From positions 53,825,841 through 53,889,840 of the forward strand of contig NC_134465.1 in the NCBI RefSeq assembly GCF_047948215.1: a DNA stretch of 64,000 nucleotides, given 5' to 3'. A program made the translations under genes and the position numbers. The stretch's first letter is position 1; every line of letters begins with the position of its first letter. The notes beneath the pieces are model-generated. The model was not told the DNA's origin. It searched no databases and was given only the letters and a program-made list of their open reading frames with translations. This document shows positions 32,193-43,529 of this stretch, piece after piece. Origin of the DNA: Lycorma delicatula. Taxonomy: Eukaryota > Arthropoda > Insecta > Hemiptera > Fulgoridae.

Positions 32193-33140
32193 TCACTTGA
32201 TTTTTTGCAGATCCGCCTCAGTGTTAATTTTAATAGCAAACACATCTTCACTTTTCTTAACAAATATTTTACCATTTCGTACCCAAACAAATTTATACTG
32301 AAGTTCACCCGCTTTTTGTTTCGTTTTATAAAGTAAGTCTTTTATTGATGTTACTAGATTTTCATTAATATACACTTTTTTGTCACTTCCATCTGCAAGA
32401 ACCATATCATTTGTTAGCTTCTCACGCTTTTTGCTGATCCAGAAATCTCGCATTTTTCTGCTGCTAAACTGCACTATGATCGGTGGTGAATCAGTCTTCC
32501 TCCTAGTAGGTAGTCTATGAACCGCTTCCACACCGTCCAAGCTGAAAGGAATATCTAGTTTGTCAGCGATTTTCTGAAGAGAGTCATGTAAATTTTCCTT
32601 ACGGTTTCCATCGGGGTGTAATTTTAGCCCGTGAATTTCAATATTTTTGTTTCTTCCATATTGTTCGAGTTGTATGATTTTTTCTTCTAGCGAAGCGATT
32701 TTCTTATCCTTCTCTGTTACGCTTTCTCGGAGTTGTTTCACTTCTTGGAGAAGATCCTTGTTAGATTTCTCTAATTCACTAATTTCATTTTTAATATCGT
32801 CATAGAACAGGGATAGCCTACCAAGTTCATTTTCGGTCCTACTGGAAGAAGCTCTGACTTCTGCTTTGAGTTCTAAAATGATAACTTTTAATTCATTAAT
32901 ACCGGTGAAATCTAATATTTCTTTAGTCGAATCCACTGATTTGTTGTCAGTAGATTTGACTGATTTGCGACACTCACAACACATCCACTCTTTTTTCTTT
33001 TTCTGCGACATTCGCTGATATGTATTCTCCGTAATTCCAACGCATTTATGGTGGTAACCGTATAAACAAAAACGACAAATAATGTATGTTCCATCAATCG
33101 GTAATTCTCCCTCACAGGTATTGCACTTCTTCATTTTCAA
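32193..33140 (-). CDS. ORF1 protein of the CR1/L2-like element (PHD-type zinc finger, coiled coil, L1-ORF1-like C-terminus)
   Basis: 315 codons from an ATG at 33140. Residues about 5-60 form a PHD-type zinc finger, with Cys/His ligands visible as CNTCEGEL, CRFCLYGYHHKCVG and WMCCECRK. About 95-165 is a heptad-rich coiled coil, with repeated Glu/Lys/Leu and ELEKSNKDLLQEVKQLRES. From about 165, NIEIHGL, GVEAVHRLP, PPIIVQFSSRKMRD and VYINENL match the RNA-binding/C-terminal domain shared by L1-type ORF1 proteins and the baculovirus FP protein domain. ORF1 proteins coat the element RNA as a trimeric chaperone, and the coiled coil fits that. The frame looks intact. Confidence 0.85.
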   Translation of the reverse strand: MKMKKCNTCEGELPIDGTYIICRFCLYGYHHKCVGITENTYQRMSQKKKKEWMCCECRKSVKSTDNKSVDSTKEILDFTGINELKVIILELKAEVRASSSRTENELGRLSLFYDDIKNEISELEKSNKDLLQEVKQLRESVTEKDKKIASLEEKIIQLEQYGRNKNIEIHGLKLHPDGNRKENLHDSLQKIADKLDIPFSLDGVEAVHRLPTRRKTDSPPIIVQFSSRKMRDFWISKKREKLTNDMVLADGSDKKVYINENLVTSIKDLLYKTKQKAGELQYKFVWVRNGKIFVKKSEDVFAIKINTEADLQKIK

Positions 33141-33331
33141 ATATTTTTTATCAAACAGGATTACAATATAATAAAATATTTAACACTGGCATATAAAATA
33201 CAACATAATTGTTCAAGAAAATATACAGTTGTGTATTTAAGATAAGAACTGCTTATCTACTACACTCTGAACAGGAATGCGAATAGAGCGACACACGTCT
33301 GTTCAGTACAGCAGCCAGACGCAGACTGGAC

Positions 33332-33434
33332 GCTTCGTCCATCTTTAGTAATTCTGCTTCCCAAATAACAAAATTCTTCTACTTCCATAATCTTTTCTCC
33401 TCCTATTTTCATATTCAGTGGTCCATCTTGTTAT
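33332..33434 (-). pseudogene. RTE-like retrotransposon, 5' part of the split copy
   Basis: GCTTCGTCCATCTTTAG and the following text match the 48895-50689 copy exactly where the 27574-28107 part stops. This is therefore the other side of the same insertion. It ends after GTGGTCCATCTTG and is followed by the 13-bp right target repeat at 33435-33447. Confidence 0.88.
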
Positions 33435-33589
33435 TTAAGGAAATTAATAAGTGAGTATAAAAGTTGTATTTAGAATTTAACGTACATCTTATGTTTTACA
33501 GTTTTTCTTCATATATGAGATAAAATTGCTGTATTAATCAGGTAGACCATCAGAATTTTTTAAAATTGTTTTTCTTCAGACACTTCTCT

Positions 33590-35610
33590 TATGTGGCTCA
33601 GTAATTTGTAGAAATGTTTCCTACCTTAGTATAATGAGATCTTTTCCGTATCTGACAGATTGTGTTTGAACCTTGTGTAGGTCTGCAAATCTAGTATTAT
33701 AACTGTTAATAACACAGTGCAAAAGAATTTTTTTTAATTTTTTATAAATATGTAATTGTTGCACATACGTTCAGGGTAGGTAAGGTTAATATTTTCAATG
33801 GTTTAAAGTGGGGCCTACAGGCTTCCTTTAGCTTTATACATACTTGTATGAATTGCTGTTTTTTGCAGTGTAAATATTCTGCTAAATTTTGGATCTGAAT
33901 TTCTTTACCTAAAATGATAATGCAGTACCTAAAATGGCTCTCAAGTAGGAAATAATTCTTTATTAGTACAGATTAAGAAAAAAAAATTTGAAAAAGATTT
34001 TCGTGTAATACTGTTGATGCAAGTTTATAGGAATAGTTTATCCTTTGATCACGTTATTTCATCGAGTTGTTCATATTACCTAACAAGTTTTGACTTTATT
34101 TTTTAAGTGTGTTAGTATAAACAGTGAAAATTAGTTGGCCCAGTTTAGAGGCTTGTGGCATGCCACATTTTATTTCTCTGATCCCCAAATCTACAGTTAT
34201 CTTTTAATTTTACTTTTTAATATTTCAACATGTTTTCAACGTGATAGATAGCTGTTAAACCAGTCTAGTGCGACATCCCATTATTTGACAATATATGCTA
34301 TGATTTATTCAAATTAACATAGTCAAAAGTCTTGCTAAGGTTGGCATAAATGGCTGTGGTAAATTTTCTTTCATCTAAATTATTAATAATGCAGGATAAA
34401 AATTGGTCGACTATTATTACATGATTTTCCATTCCTAAAACCACACTGATTATGTTATATCAGGTTACTAATTTCAAGGAAGTTTATTAACCTCTTATAC
34501 ATTTTATACATTTTTGATAAACAAGTGAAACTGGCCTGTAGTTCTGAACCTCTTCCTCCGTGCTTTCTTTTTTAGATTTTGTTAATATGAACAACCTTTA
34601 ATCGGCTGGGAAAAACTGACTCAAATGATTTGCTTATAATATTACAAACAGGCTTAGGCGTGTATTTGCCCACATTTTTTTTATATTATTTGGTTTTTCA
34701 TCATGACCAACTGATTTCTTATTTTTTATCTTTCTTGTGATATTTATTACTTCCTTTTCAAACACATAGTTCAGAAATGTGGCAGATTAAGTTAATGTGT
34801 TACTGTACATAGACCTATTCTGATATCTGTTATGTGCTATATTAGTGTTAGACTGTGTCACATAGTAATCATTGAATTATTTTTGCCATATTATTCCCAT
34901 CTGTCACCATAGTTTCAATAATTCCTGTTTTTTTTTTTCAATACTCTTTGAATTATGTTTCCTCCTCAGTTTTAAGTTGATTAAATGCCAGGCTCTTTTA
35001 TTTTTCTTGTCACTGCTGGGCAGATTATTATTAATGTAGGTCCTTTTTGTTTCCATCAGAATATTTTTGAAAATTTTAATTTGTATCATATGAAAGTTCT
35101 CAAATTCTGTTTTAAATTCCCTACCAAGCTGTGTAGAATTTTTCAGTTTTTCCCTAGCCACTTTGACTGCTGTAGTAATTCATGTAATGTTTTTTTTATT
35201 TTTACATCATTTAATTTTGAGCAGGAAAACAATGTTGAAGTAGTAATTAAATATATTTCATCAACCATACTACAGCACATTATATTTCCTCAGTTTTCTA
35301 AAGCTTTCATCTTGGGAAAATATCATAATGGTTCTGTTAATATTTCTGTAGTTTTGTAGTCTATATCTTCTGTTTCTAATTTATCAAATTGTAATTGAAT
35401 AATTTGCCCATCTGTGATCACTAATTTCAGTTTTTACTACCTTTGTTTTACAAGTACCATACAGTAGAATAGTTGCATTGTTGCCTAATGCAATTGATGA
35501 TGCTCGTTTAGTTATTTTATATATATCCAGTCTCATATTATATAATAATAACGTTTTCTCTAGTCTATTTTTGTCTGTGCTAAAGTAAACAATTTTGTTG
35601 TACAATGTGT
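33590..35610 (-). pseudogene. Old CR1-like non-LTR retrotransposon relic
   Basis: The minus strand carries decayed remnants in order. Near 35384-35480 is the end of an endonuclease (TEISDHRWANYSITI). At 34904-35161 is a basic linker piece (REFKTEFENFHMIQ). Around 34330-34560 are RT fragments corresponding to the FxxxKAFD and GFR blocks, around 34130-34200 a GxPQ-like region, and around 33660-33760 a C-terminal RxxDLHKVQT-like tail. Frames shift repeatedly and stops are frequent. It is much older than the element at 28112-33331 and clearly dead. Confidence 0.65.
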
Positions 35611-36339
35611 TTTATGCTAAAATATCCTAAAATTATTTTGGAAGTTTTTGTATTTTAAAGTTTTAACATAACTATGTAGTCTACTTTTATATGCTATTGG
35701 GTTGAAGTTTGGAGTTTTTGTAATCTATCTAGTGCTTTATTTAAACAAGTTCTCTACTTTTAATATTAATTTTGTCTGCAGCCATTTCATGTCTAGACAG
35801 TAGTTACCTAAGTTAATATTATGCTCTGTACTTTCTATGTGAGATTTAACAAAATGGCACAACCATCCACTTAAAACTGCTTTCTGCAGTACCAGGTTAA
35901 CAAATTGCAATTTGCTAAATAGACATTTTTAATCTCAGACTCTTTTATTCCATGTTCACCAAGAAAACATTTATCAGGTTCATGTTTATTTACCATTATT
36001 CATGTTTCTAAGATTTATTACTAAGTTACTGAACATTCTGATGCATTATTTTAATATAATAATTCTTATCGTGAAATTTGTCTCCTCTACAGTATTTTTA
36101 ATAGGATTATGTTCTAACAGACGTCATCCTTGGTTTTTTAATTGAATCACACAGTTTTGTTAAGTTTGCTTAGTTCTACACTATTTAAAAAATCAGCAAT
36201 TCTACCACAACATAACTTGTGCATGCCATGCACAGTTTGAAATTGTCTACCAAACTAAAAAAGTAATGTTTTCATTTTTAAACTGTTACCTTTAATTTTT
36301 TAAATGTTTAAACTTTCAAAGTTTTAATGTAGGTGAGTC
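35611..36339. other. AT-rich non-coding DNA
   Basis: Possibly the upstream, unreadable part of the preceding relic on the minus strand. Nothing specific can be supported. Confidence 0.4.
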
Positions 36340-36770
36340 AAATTCAATGTGTGCACTTTCTGTAGCTCGACAGACGTCTTGATTGTAAGCATTTGCCAGT
36401 GTTTGGGAACATCTGTGGCATTATTAGATTAACAGCTTCAACAATTCTCTGGTTTAAATCCTCCAAATCTGGAATTTTTCTTTGGTACACACAACTTTTA
36501 ATAAAGCCCCCAGCAAAAAAGTCCAAAGGAATGATATAATTGTTTGAAAATCTGAGAAACAGCAAAGTTCTCAAGCGTGTTCAGATACTTGTGTCCTGTC
36601 ACAAAAAAAATGGACGAAACAGAGCCGCTTATCAACAGTGCCGTGAATCGTGGCTCGAGGAATTTGCAGTTTGTGAAATGCGTACACGATCCACGTTCGT
36701 GACCGATTAAAACTTTTGAATGACTTCCAGTTAGTGAAAACAAGTTTCTAATCTCTTAAAGGCGTATCCC
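36340..36770 (-). pseudogene. Internally deleted mariner-like transposase remnant
   Basis: On the minus strand, 36743-36640 resembles an N-terminal helix-turn-helix piece (HKLQIPRATIHGTV in one frame). 36574-36344 carries a C-terminal piece with LDFFAGGFIKSCVYQRKIP, LEDLNQRIVEAVN and SRRLSSYRKCTH-like text, as in the last block of mariner-like transposases (PLDFFLWGxVK type). The catalytic centre between them is missing. It is a deletion derivative and not functional. Confidence 0.6.
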
Positions 36771-37178
36771 ACTGACGAATAGACTTGCATGTAAGGAGGA
36801 TTGATATTCCATTCAGTTCGTACACGCCATTGAACAAGCGTAACTGATTGAAACAACACTAACCAAAGCACGCATTGAACCTTCTGTTGTGGGATCTATA
36901 TCTCGACTGATTACTAGCGACTACAATTGCATTGTGAGTCAGCTTGCCTGTGTATTCCACTGATCTTGAAAGTATGCAGAACAAATCAAGGAGATATTTA
37001 TTGTCGATTGAGTCTACGTTTAAGAGATTTTGACGACCGGTTTTCTAAACATAGGCCTTTGGATACATTTATATTAATACAGTCACTCTCTATTTACAAT
37101 TTCCCTTTTGCATTATGTTACTTACTTGTTGACGCATGATCGTATCTGTGAGGCACCAAGAAGAAAGCTATTTTCTTG

Positions 37179-37472
37179 GTCAACCCACCGAGTTGGTGTG
37201 GCGAACATATGATCGCAAATCAGCTTATTACGAAGTCTAGAGTTCTAAGATTCAAATCCTAATAAAGGCTTTGAAAATAGACTTTTATACGGATTTGAAA
37301 ACTATATCATGGATACTGGGGTTCTTTGGTGGTTGGCTTTTAATTAACCACACATCTCAGGAATGGTCGACCTGAGACTGTACGAGACTAGACTTAATTT
37401 ACATTCATACACATCATCCTCTAAAGTAATACCTTACGGTGGTTCCGGAGGCTAAACAGAAAAAGAGAGGTG
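37179..37472 (+). mobile_element. tRNA-derived SINE with target duplication
   Basis: Same family as 55092-55371. The body includes TTCTTTGGTGGTTGG, TTAACCACACATCTCAGGAA and a GGAGGCTAAACAGAAAAAG tail. The target repeat AGCTATTTTCTTG at 37166-37178 recurs at 37473-37485. The tRNA-like head is diverged in this copy. Confidence 0.88.
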
Positions 37473-38004
37473 AGCTATTTTCTTGTCCATATTTTTCCAC
37501 AGTTTTTCTTGAATGCAATAAGTAAGCTTCTAGTTTCATTACTCGCGACGTCATTTGTTCTGCGAGAAAAACAGCAGCGTCCCCCGGTCCTAAGTACGAA
37601 CTCATATTACCTTCCTTGATGACATTCTTCAGCTCAGCACCCGGCTACATAATAGATAGCATGCAACACCCATCAGAAAGTTGCCTGGTCATACCTTTTC
37701 CCAGGCAATCGTCAAAAAGTTTTATTTTGTCAAGGTAATTCCTTGTTTATGTATTAATATGTTACTTTGGTAAGGTTTTCTATATGCAGCCGCGCTTGTC
37801 TTTGTTATTTCGTGATCTGACGTGTTAGTCTCATCCAAATCTGACAAGAGATCACATTTATTTTTTAGAGGAGGAAAATCTTTGTTCCAGTTCGGCAGTT
37901 TTTGTGACTTTTTCCCTTTGACAGGTATAGAATCCCATCTTCTGTTATTTAAAGCTTTCTTTCATTTTCCTGTTTAGCTTCCGGTAATTACTTTTCAGAT
38001 AATA

Positions 38005-39336
38005 CAGAGTGATTCAAAGAAACGGGAAATTTAAAAAAATTAAATAACGTAAATGAAATTTTTTTTTAGAAAATGAATTTTATTTCATGTAATTGTACAA
38101 ATGTTGCCATTTTAGGATACATACATTTTAGTTTATTTTTTAAAGATGACATCTTCCAGGTGACCTCCTCTTCTACGTAAACACTCACGAAGTCTCTTCG
38201 TTAAATTGTTCATGGTTTGACGTAACATCTGAACTGGAATTTCCGCAATCGCTTCTCGGATCTTTGCCTTCAGTTCTTCCGTTGTAGCAGGTCTACTGTG
38301 GAACACTTTGCTTTTAAGGTGACCCCACAAAAAGTAATCGCAAGCTGAGAGATCAGGCGATCTGGGAGGCCATCTAATGTCACAATTTCGTGAAATGACA
38401 CATTGTCCAAACAATCGGCGTACAGCTGCCATCGATATTCGTGCAGTATGTGACGTTGCTCCGTCTTGTTGAAACCAGGCTGTGTTAAGAATCGGTGGAA
38501 ATCTCTTTTGGTGTTCCACAACAAAGCTTTCAAGCACGGCTACGTAACGAGCCGACGTCACTGTAATCGCAAGACCGTTGTCATCCTCAAAAAAATAAGT
38601 GCCTATAACACCGTAAGATGACATAGCACACCACACGGTCACTTTCTGGCTGTGCAACGGACGCTGGTATAGCTGCGTAGGATTTTCTTGCGCCCAGTAT
38701 TTGCGATTTTGCTTGTTAACAAATCCACTGAGGTGGAAATGCGATTCGTCTGACATCCACAGTTCGTGAACAAACTCTTCGTTATCATTTTTCTTCTGAA
38801 GCATTACATTACAGAATTTTGCTCGCACAACTGCATCGTTCGGTTGCAGTTCCTGGACGATCTGCAATTTGTACGGATGGTATTGCATGTCCTTCACTAA
38901 CATTCTTCGAACACTTGAACTATGAAATTGTAAAGATGCTGAGAGACGACGGATTTACCGACGTGGACTTCGTGTAACAGCATCTTGTAAAGCTTGAACA
39001 TTTTGTGGTGTACGAACGGTTCGCTCACGGATTGGAGGTTTCTTTTTCATTGCCGAACCGGTTTCCTCAAAATTAGATATCCATGTTTTAATTGCATGTG
39101 CTGATGGAACACGGTCGTGCCGTCCCAGATTAAAATGACGGCAAAATTCTCTACGCGCTCCCTCCACACTGTCATTGTTTTTGTAAAACGCTTTGATAGC
39201 AAATGCACGTTGCGCACCACTTCAAGGGTCCATGACAACTAAATGGCAGGTTAGGCTAGAGACTTATCAAATGGTACCAATCGCCCACGGCTACCAACAC
39301 AACTTTCAAAATTTCCCGTTTCTTTGAATCAGCCTG
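38005..39336 (-). mobile_element. Mariner-like DNA transposon (1,332 bp) with intact terminal repeats
   Basis: Terminal inverted repeats of about 28 bp start CAGAGTGATTCAAAGAAACG on the left and CAGGCTGATTCAAAGAAACG when the right end is read inward, a difference of two bases. TA is duplicated on both sides. The single transposase frame occupies most of the element on the minus strand. It matches a relative at 57382-58714 of almost identical length. Confidence 0.92.
38133..39233 (-). pseudogene. Mariner-like transposase with two nonsense codons
   Basis: The ATG is at 39233 and the frame runs to 38133, 366 residues if read through. It is broken only by a TGA at codon 4 (39224-39222) and a TAA at 38957-38955. 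The N-terminal third has a helix-turn-helix-like region (EGARREFCRHFNLG, TWISNFEETGS) and the linker SPRR typical of these proteins. The 256-residue catalytic part is open, with DESHFHLSGFVNKQ as the first catalytic block, FQQDGATSHTA as the second, and WPPRSPDLSACDYFLWG as the third. There are 36 residues between the last two Asp residues. Transposases of this superfamily cut and paste at TA. The two stops make this copy inactive as it stands. Family placement beyond the Tc1/mariner superfamily is uncertain. Confidence 0.9.
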
Positions 39337-39590
39337 TAGTTCAGAGGATGAATGAGGATGATTTGTATTAGTGTAGTCTTGTACAGTCTCAGTTCGACCA
39401 TTCCTGAGATGTGTGGTTAATTGAAACCGAACCACCAAAGAACACCGGTATTCACTATCTAGAACTCAAATCCGTGTAAACATAACTGACTTTACTAGGA
39501 CTTGAACGCTGGAACTCTCTACTTCCAAATCAGCTGATTTGGGAAGACGCGTTCACCACTAGACAATCCGGTGGGTTCTGTTATTTAAAG

Positions 39591-40590
39591 ACACTTGACT
39601 AAATATAACCTACCTTTCTCGTTTGGAGTAGTAAATAATTTTTTTTTTTTGTTTATTTGACACAGTTCCGGTTTGAGGTTATTATTTTTTGCAACAATAG
39701 AGCGCACATCCTATTGAAACACCGAAATGATCTCCAGTAATGAGATATTTTTCCTGATGTTTCTAGCGTGTCAGTTTTAGGCACGTCAACGCATGTAGGA
39801 CAGTACAACTCGCTGTTTTCGTCCGAAATATCGTTTTCTTAGATGTTATCACTCCGAAAATGGCACCATTTATTACAGGAATCGCACAGCATTCCGTTCG
39901 CTTGTTCTTTTTACACGTAACTCATTTTATATTAATAATAATAATAATGATACCTTTATCGGAGCAGCACCCAACACAACCGCACACCCCGGCGCCATTT
40001 GTTTTTATTGGTTGAATGTAATAGGTAATTTCTCCTAGAACGTGCAGAGGATATATCTTATTTACACTATGTCTAGTTTATCTATCGGAAGGGTTAATTG
40101 CTAATTCTTTTTTATTTAGAACAGGTATTGATTTTAATATACTCATGCCTGTATATATCGTACATTTTGTAATTAACAAGTTATTTATGTTAATTTAAAA
40201 TTATTTTGTTTTCTTCTAGTTAACTGTTAGACTTGCTGTAAATAAATGAAAAAAAAAAAATCAAAGTAGAGTGATTAAGTTTTTAACGCACAGCATAGAA
40301 CTAGGAAAGCGTAACGTAATATCATAAACAATGCATTCTTTTAAAAATATTTCTCTGATAAAAAAATCTGTTGTTTAAACCTCATGACTAGCTTGTATGC
40401 CTATTATATTACATATACACATTTTTTAAAATTGTAAAGTACATAAAATTTTATTTCATTAACTTCTAATATTTTTGAATATTTTTTTTATTATTATTGA
40501 ATTATTGTTTATGATTATTGTTTAATTTTTTATTGTTATGAATTATTGCTTATCGTAAAACGTTTTTTTACAATCAGAGGTTAATAATTG
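39591..40590. other. AT-rich non-coding DNA
   Basis: No gene or repeat recognised beyond simple A/T tracts. Confidence 0.5.
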
Positions 40591-40599
40591 TTAATAAAT

Positions 40600-41050
40600 C
40601 AATATATATAAATTAAAAAAAAAAAATAAGATGGAGTCTATTTCGAACCGATGTGCCTTCCCCTTGTAAGATCCAAATATTTAATTAATTAAGTTTTATT
40701 TGGCTATAACTCTGGAACCAATGAAAATAAGTACTACTTATGATACATCGTTGAGAAACTCTCAATGAGTGCATATTACTCCAGCTAAGAAAAGGTTCAA
40801 AATCTAAATTTTTTTGTATATCGAACTTTTTTGGACACTTTTTGTTCAGTCGATTGTAATCAAAAGGGGAGATGCACAACTAGGTGTTACAACAGTCCTA
40901 AATCCAAAATTTCAACATCCTGCGGCTGATCGTTTTTGATTTATGCGAGATATATACGTACGTACAGACTTCACGCCGAGACTAGTCAAAATGGATTCAG
41001 GGATGGACAAAACAGATATTTCTACCTTGGCCAGCTCTAGCTAGAGTATA
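40600..41050. repeat. Probable dispersed repeat (non-coding)
   Basis: Text such as GCGAGATATATACGTACGTA, AGACTTCACGCCGAGACTAG and TCAAAATGGATTCAGGGATG is of a type seen in high-copy insect interspersed repeats. There is no coding frame and no partner copy within the window, so the boundaries are guesses. Confidence 0.3.
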
Positions 41051-41309
41051 TAACTTATAAATAATTAAAAGTTCTTTCTCCTTCTCCATGACATTATGAA
41101 TATGCAAGTGACGTCATCCTGTCTTAATTACCTATTAAAAAAGATATATTCGCGGTAATTACAGAGTTGCAACTTGCAACCGGTTATTTTGACAATACAG
41201 TATTGGTAGAATGATTCAATTCTTTTAATATTATCTTACATTTTTCTTTAATCTTGTCGTATCTTTAATTATCTTTTAATATTATTTTAAGGCTTTCGTT
41301 TAAGTTCAA

Positions 41310-41837
41310 ATGATTTCACCGTATCGTGATTTCTTTTATAGTATTTTATATTCGTTTATTCTGTTTGTTATACGATGTTTTTTTCCGTCGGACGAGAGGA
41401 AAGCTCTACCAGTCGCCGACTTTCTGCACAGAATGACAGTATCGGGCTCTCACCAACTAAAAATCCTCCCCCTCGGCAACACCCGAAGATCGGACCCGCC
41501 AAAAAGCATAACTCAATCTCCAGTGCGGGTTACAGGATCGACAGCCAGAAGGAGACTAAGAAATAGCGTAGCCGCGGTCCATCCACGACCGCTTGCGCAC
41601 GAACGTACCTTCTCCACGACAGGCTATCCCTCCATGCCACTCTTGTCTCCTCCCCGCGATAGTTTTCATCGCCGTAACGCGAGCAGCATGATCGTCGGAC
41701 TGAAAGGAGCAGCAGGAATTCAGTGGACTCCCTCGGACGTCAACGAAGAACATAAACCCACGTCGATGCATGGAAGGGGGCTTCCTACCCCTCCGCAAGC
41801 TGTACCCCTTCATACCCCTCCACCGTCTTCCCTGTAA
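41310..41837 (+). other. GC-rich island with a 175-codon open frame of uncertain status
   Basis: Between about 41385 and 41840 the composition changes sharply from AT-rich to GC-rich, and the plus strand stays open for 175 codons. The translation begins with a hydrophobic stretch (FFYSILYSFILFVIR). It then becomes Ser/Pro/Arg-rich, including SDERKALPVADF, and ends in PPQAVPLHTPPPSSL. Other frames are also partly open, as expected of GC-rich DNA, so coding is unproven. The text after the T-run (CCGTCGGACGAGAGGAAAGC) resembles the reverse complement of 44548-44640. This suggests both are pieces of one repeat family. No domain is recognised. Confidence 0.35.
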
Positions 41838-41840
41838 TGA

Positions 41841-42405
41841 TAACCCCTTACCATCGTAAATGTTCTTAATTGAAATAAAAATCTATCAAGAGCAAAGCCG
41901 AGACTAGTATATAACCCTTTGTTGGGTTTTTATATAGTACAGCATAATATCAAAGCAATATAAATCTTCTCCCCCAAAACAAACCTGAATATATATATGT
42001 TCTTTTTAACATTTTCTGTTGGTTTTACTAATTATAAATAAATATTTATTTAAAGGACAAAAAGATACGAAGGAAGGTTTATCCATAAAAATAGCTTCTT
42101 AATTTACTTTTCTTGTGTTATTATGGCATACATTAAAACAGTACCATTATTTAATTGTATCAATATAAGTTAAATCATATGTATAGTGTTAATGTGTAAT
42201 ATTGAAAACTTTGTTTAAAACTTTTATGCGTTAAATATACATTTAACTAAGTTATTTTACGCCAACCATAAAATAGTGTATTTTTCGACTTGAATGTTTT
42301 GTCTTTTACCCTAGATTTATCGAAAACTTCTAAAAATACAGGTCAGATTTCACATATAACCGCTAAAATTTACTACCTAATGTGGGTCCTCTGAATTATA
42401 ATCTG
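41841..42405. other. AT-rich non-coding DNA
   Basis: No feature recognised. Confidence 0.5.
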
Positions 42406-42409
42406 CTGT

Positions 42410-42570
42410 AATACTATGGGAAGGCGTAGAAATCAGGATGAAATCTTTCGCCAGCTGACACTCGCAGCATTTCCAAACTTACGTTTGTATGAACTTTTTT
42501 TTTATTTTCCACACTAGAATATGGCCTGAAATTTTGTTACATCATGAATCACTCTGTGTAAAATGAACTA
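42410..42570. repeat. Dispersed repeat, copy 1 (related to 43195-43400)
   Basis: GATGAAATCTTTCGCCAG, CGCAGCATTTCCAAACTTAC and GTATGAACTTTTTTTTTATT align with 43252-43335. The end text ATCATGAATCACTCTGTGTA aligns with TTCATGACACACTGTGTATA. Non-coding; family unknown. Confidence 0.6.
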
Positions 42571-43194
42571 TTCTGCTGCTAAGTACAGTGTGTAGTAAAT
42601 AAATAAATTTTTTTTTATAAAAAATTTGAGTTTGTATTTCACGTATAAATTTGAATGATTAAATTAATTGCATTATTTCCTTTCTAATCCCATTGACATT
42701 TAAAATTTTATTTATTCATTAATTAAATTTTTTTTCTTATGTATATTTTTTCACAGTAGGATATTTAAATTTGTTACATGATTCAAAATTTTCATTAATT
42801 CTATACTTAAGAATATCTTGTGACCTAATGTGATCACCATTGCTAGATTTGTTTTTTAACATTGTAAATGTCCCTGAAACGTCTTTTAAAATTAATTCTT
42901 GTCCTTAAAGTGCAAAATTTATTAAAACTGCTATGATTATACCGATTTATTATATTGAGTTTTTATGTACTTTTTATTTGTGTATTTACATTAATTTTCC
43001 CAGAATTAAATTCTCTATGCATTTATTAGTCATTTAACAAAGCTTTTTTTACTACAAACCTAAAACAAATTTGTTTTTCTACACCAAATTTTTTGTATTA
43101 CATTTGATATCTTAAAAAAAATTACTGGAGTTGCAGTTCTCGGACCTGTTTTATTCTATTTCCCAGCTCAAATTACATAAGAAACCACAAACTT

Positions 43195-43400
43195 AACGCT
43201 TTAATTTTGGTTCCAGAACTCACAATAGTACTTCTTTTCATTAGAAGGGCTGAAATCCAGAGTGAAATCTTTGCTAGCCGTAACACGAAAACATAGCGTT
43301 TCCAGACCAATGTTTATATGAACTTTTTTCATTATTTTCACCGATAAAACATGTCGAGAAAGTTTGTCTGTTTCTTCATGACACACTGTGTATAAAAGAA
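43195..43400. repeat. Dispersed repeat, copy 2 (related to 42410-42570)
   Basis: Shares the GTGAAATCTTTGCTAG, AGCGTTTCCAGACCAATG and ATATGAACTTTTTTCATTAT blocks and a closing ACACACTGTGTATA with copy 1, in the same orientation. Non-coding. Confidence 0.6.
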
Positions 43401-43529
43401 TATCTTTAAATGCTCGTACAGAACAATTAACATTTATTCGGCATGTAAAAACCAGTTTATTTATTCCCCTCGTTATAGTTAAGCAATATTCAACTAATTG
43501 AATATAAGATATACTTCTGTTAAGTTTTT

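Larger units (their letters stand above)
28112..33331 (-). mobile_element. CR1/L2-like non-LTR retrotransposon, nearly full length, nested in an RTE-like copy
   Basis: This 5.2-kb element has, in transcription order, ORF1 (33140-32193), a spacer of about 720 bp, the endonuclease part of ORF2 (31471-30122), the RT part (30101-28668), and a 3' region ending in a (TAAA)n-type tail (28112-28150). The host RTE copy is interrupted exactly at its ends, with GCTT present on both sides (28108-28111 and 33332-33335) as a short possible target duplication. ORF2 is broken by a frame change plus apparent deletion at about 30105-30125. The placement rests on PHD-containing ORF1, AP-endonuclease and RT motifs, and on the tail type. 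Confidence 0.88.
37955..39576 (-). mobile_element. tRNA-derived SINE split by a mariner-like insertion
   Basis: The two SINE parts are 37955-38002 (tail, read on the minus strand) and 39339-39576 (body and tRNA-like head). The outer 14-bp repeat TCTGTTATTTAAAG is found at 37941-37954 and 39577-39590. The inner break is an insertion at a TA dinucleotide, duplicated at 38003-38004 and 39337-39338. The order is therefore SINE first, DNA transposon second. Confidence 0.92.

Noticed and set aside
41556..41813. Minus-strand 85-codon ORF in the GC-rich island
   Set aside because: It overlaps the longer plus-strand frame and shows no motif; open frames on both strands are expected at this GC content.
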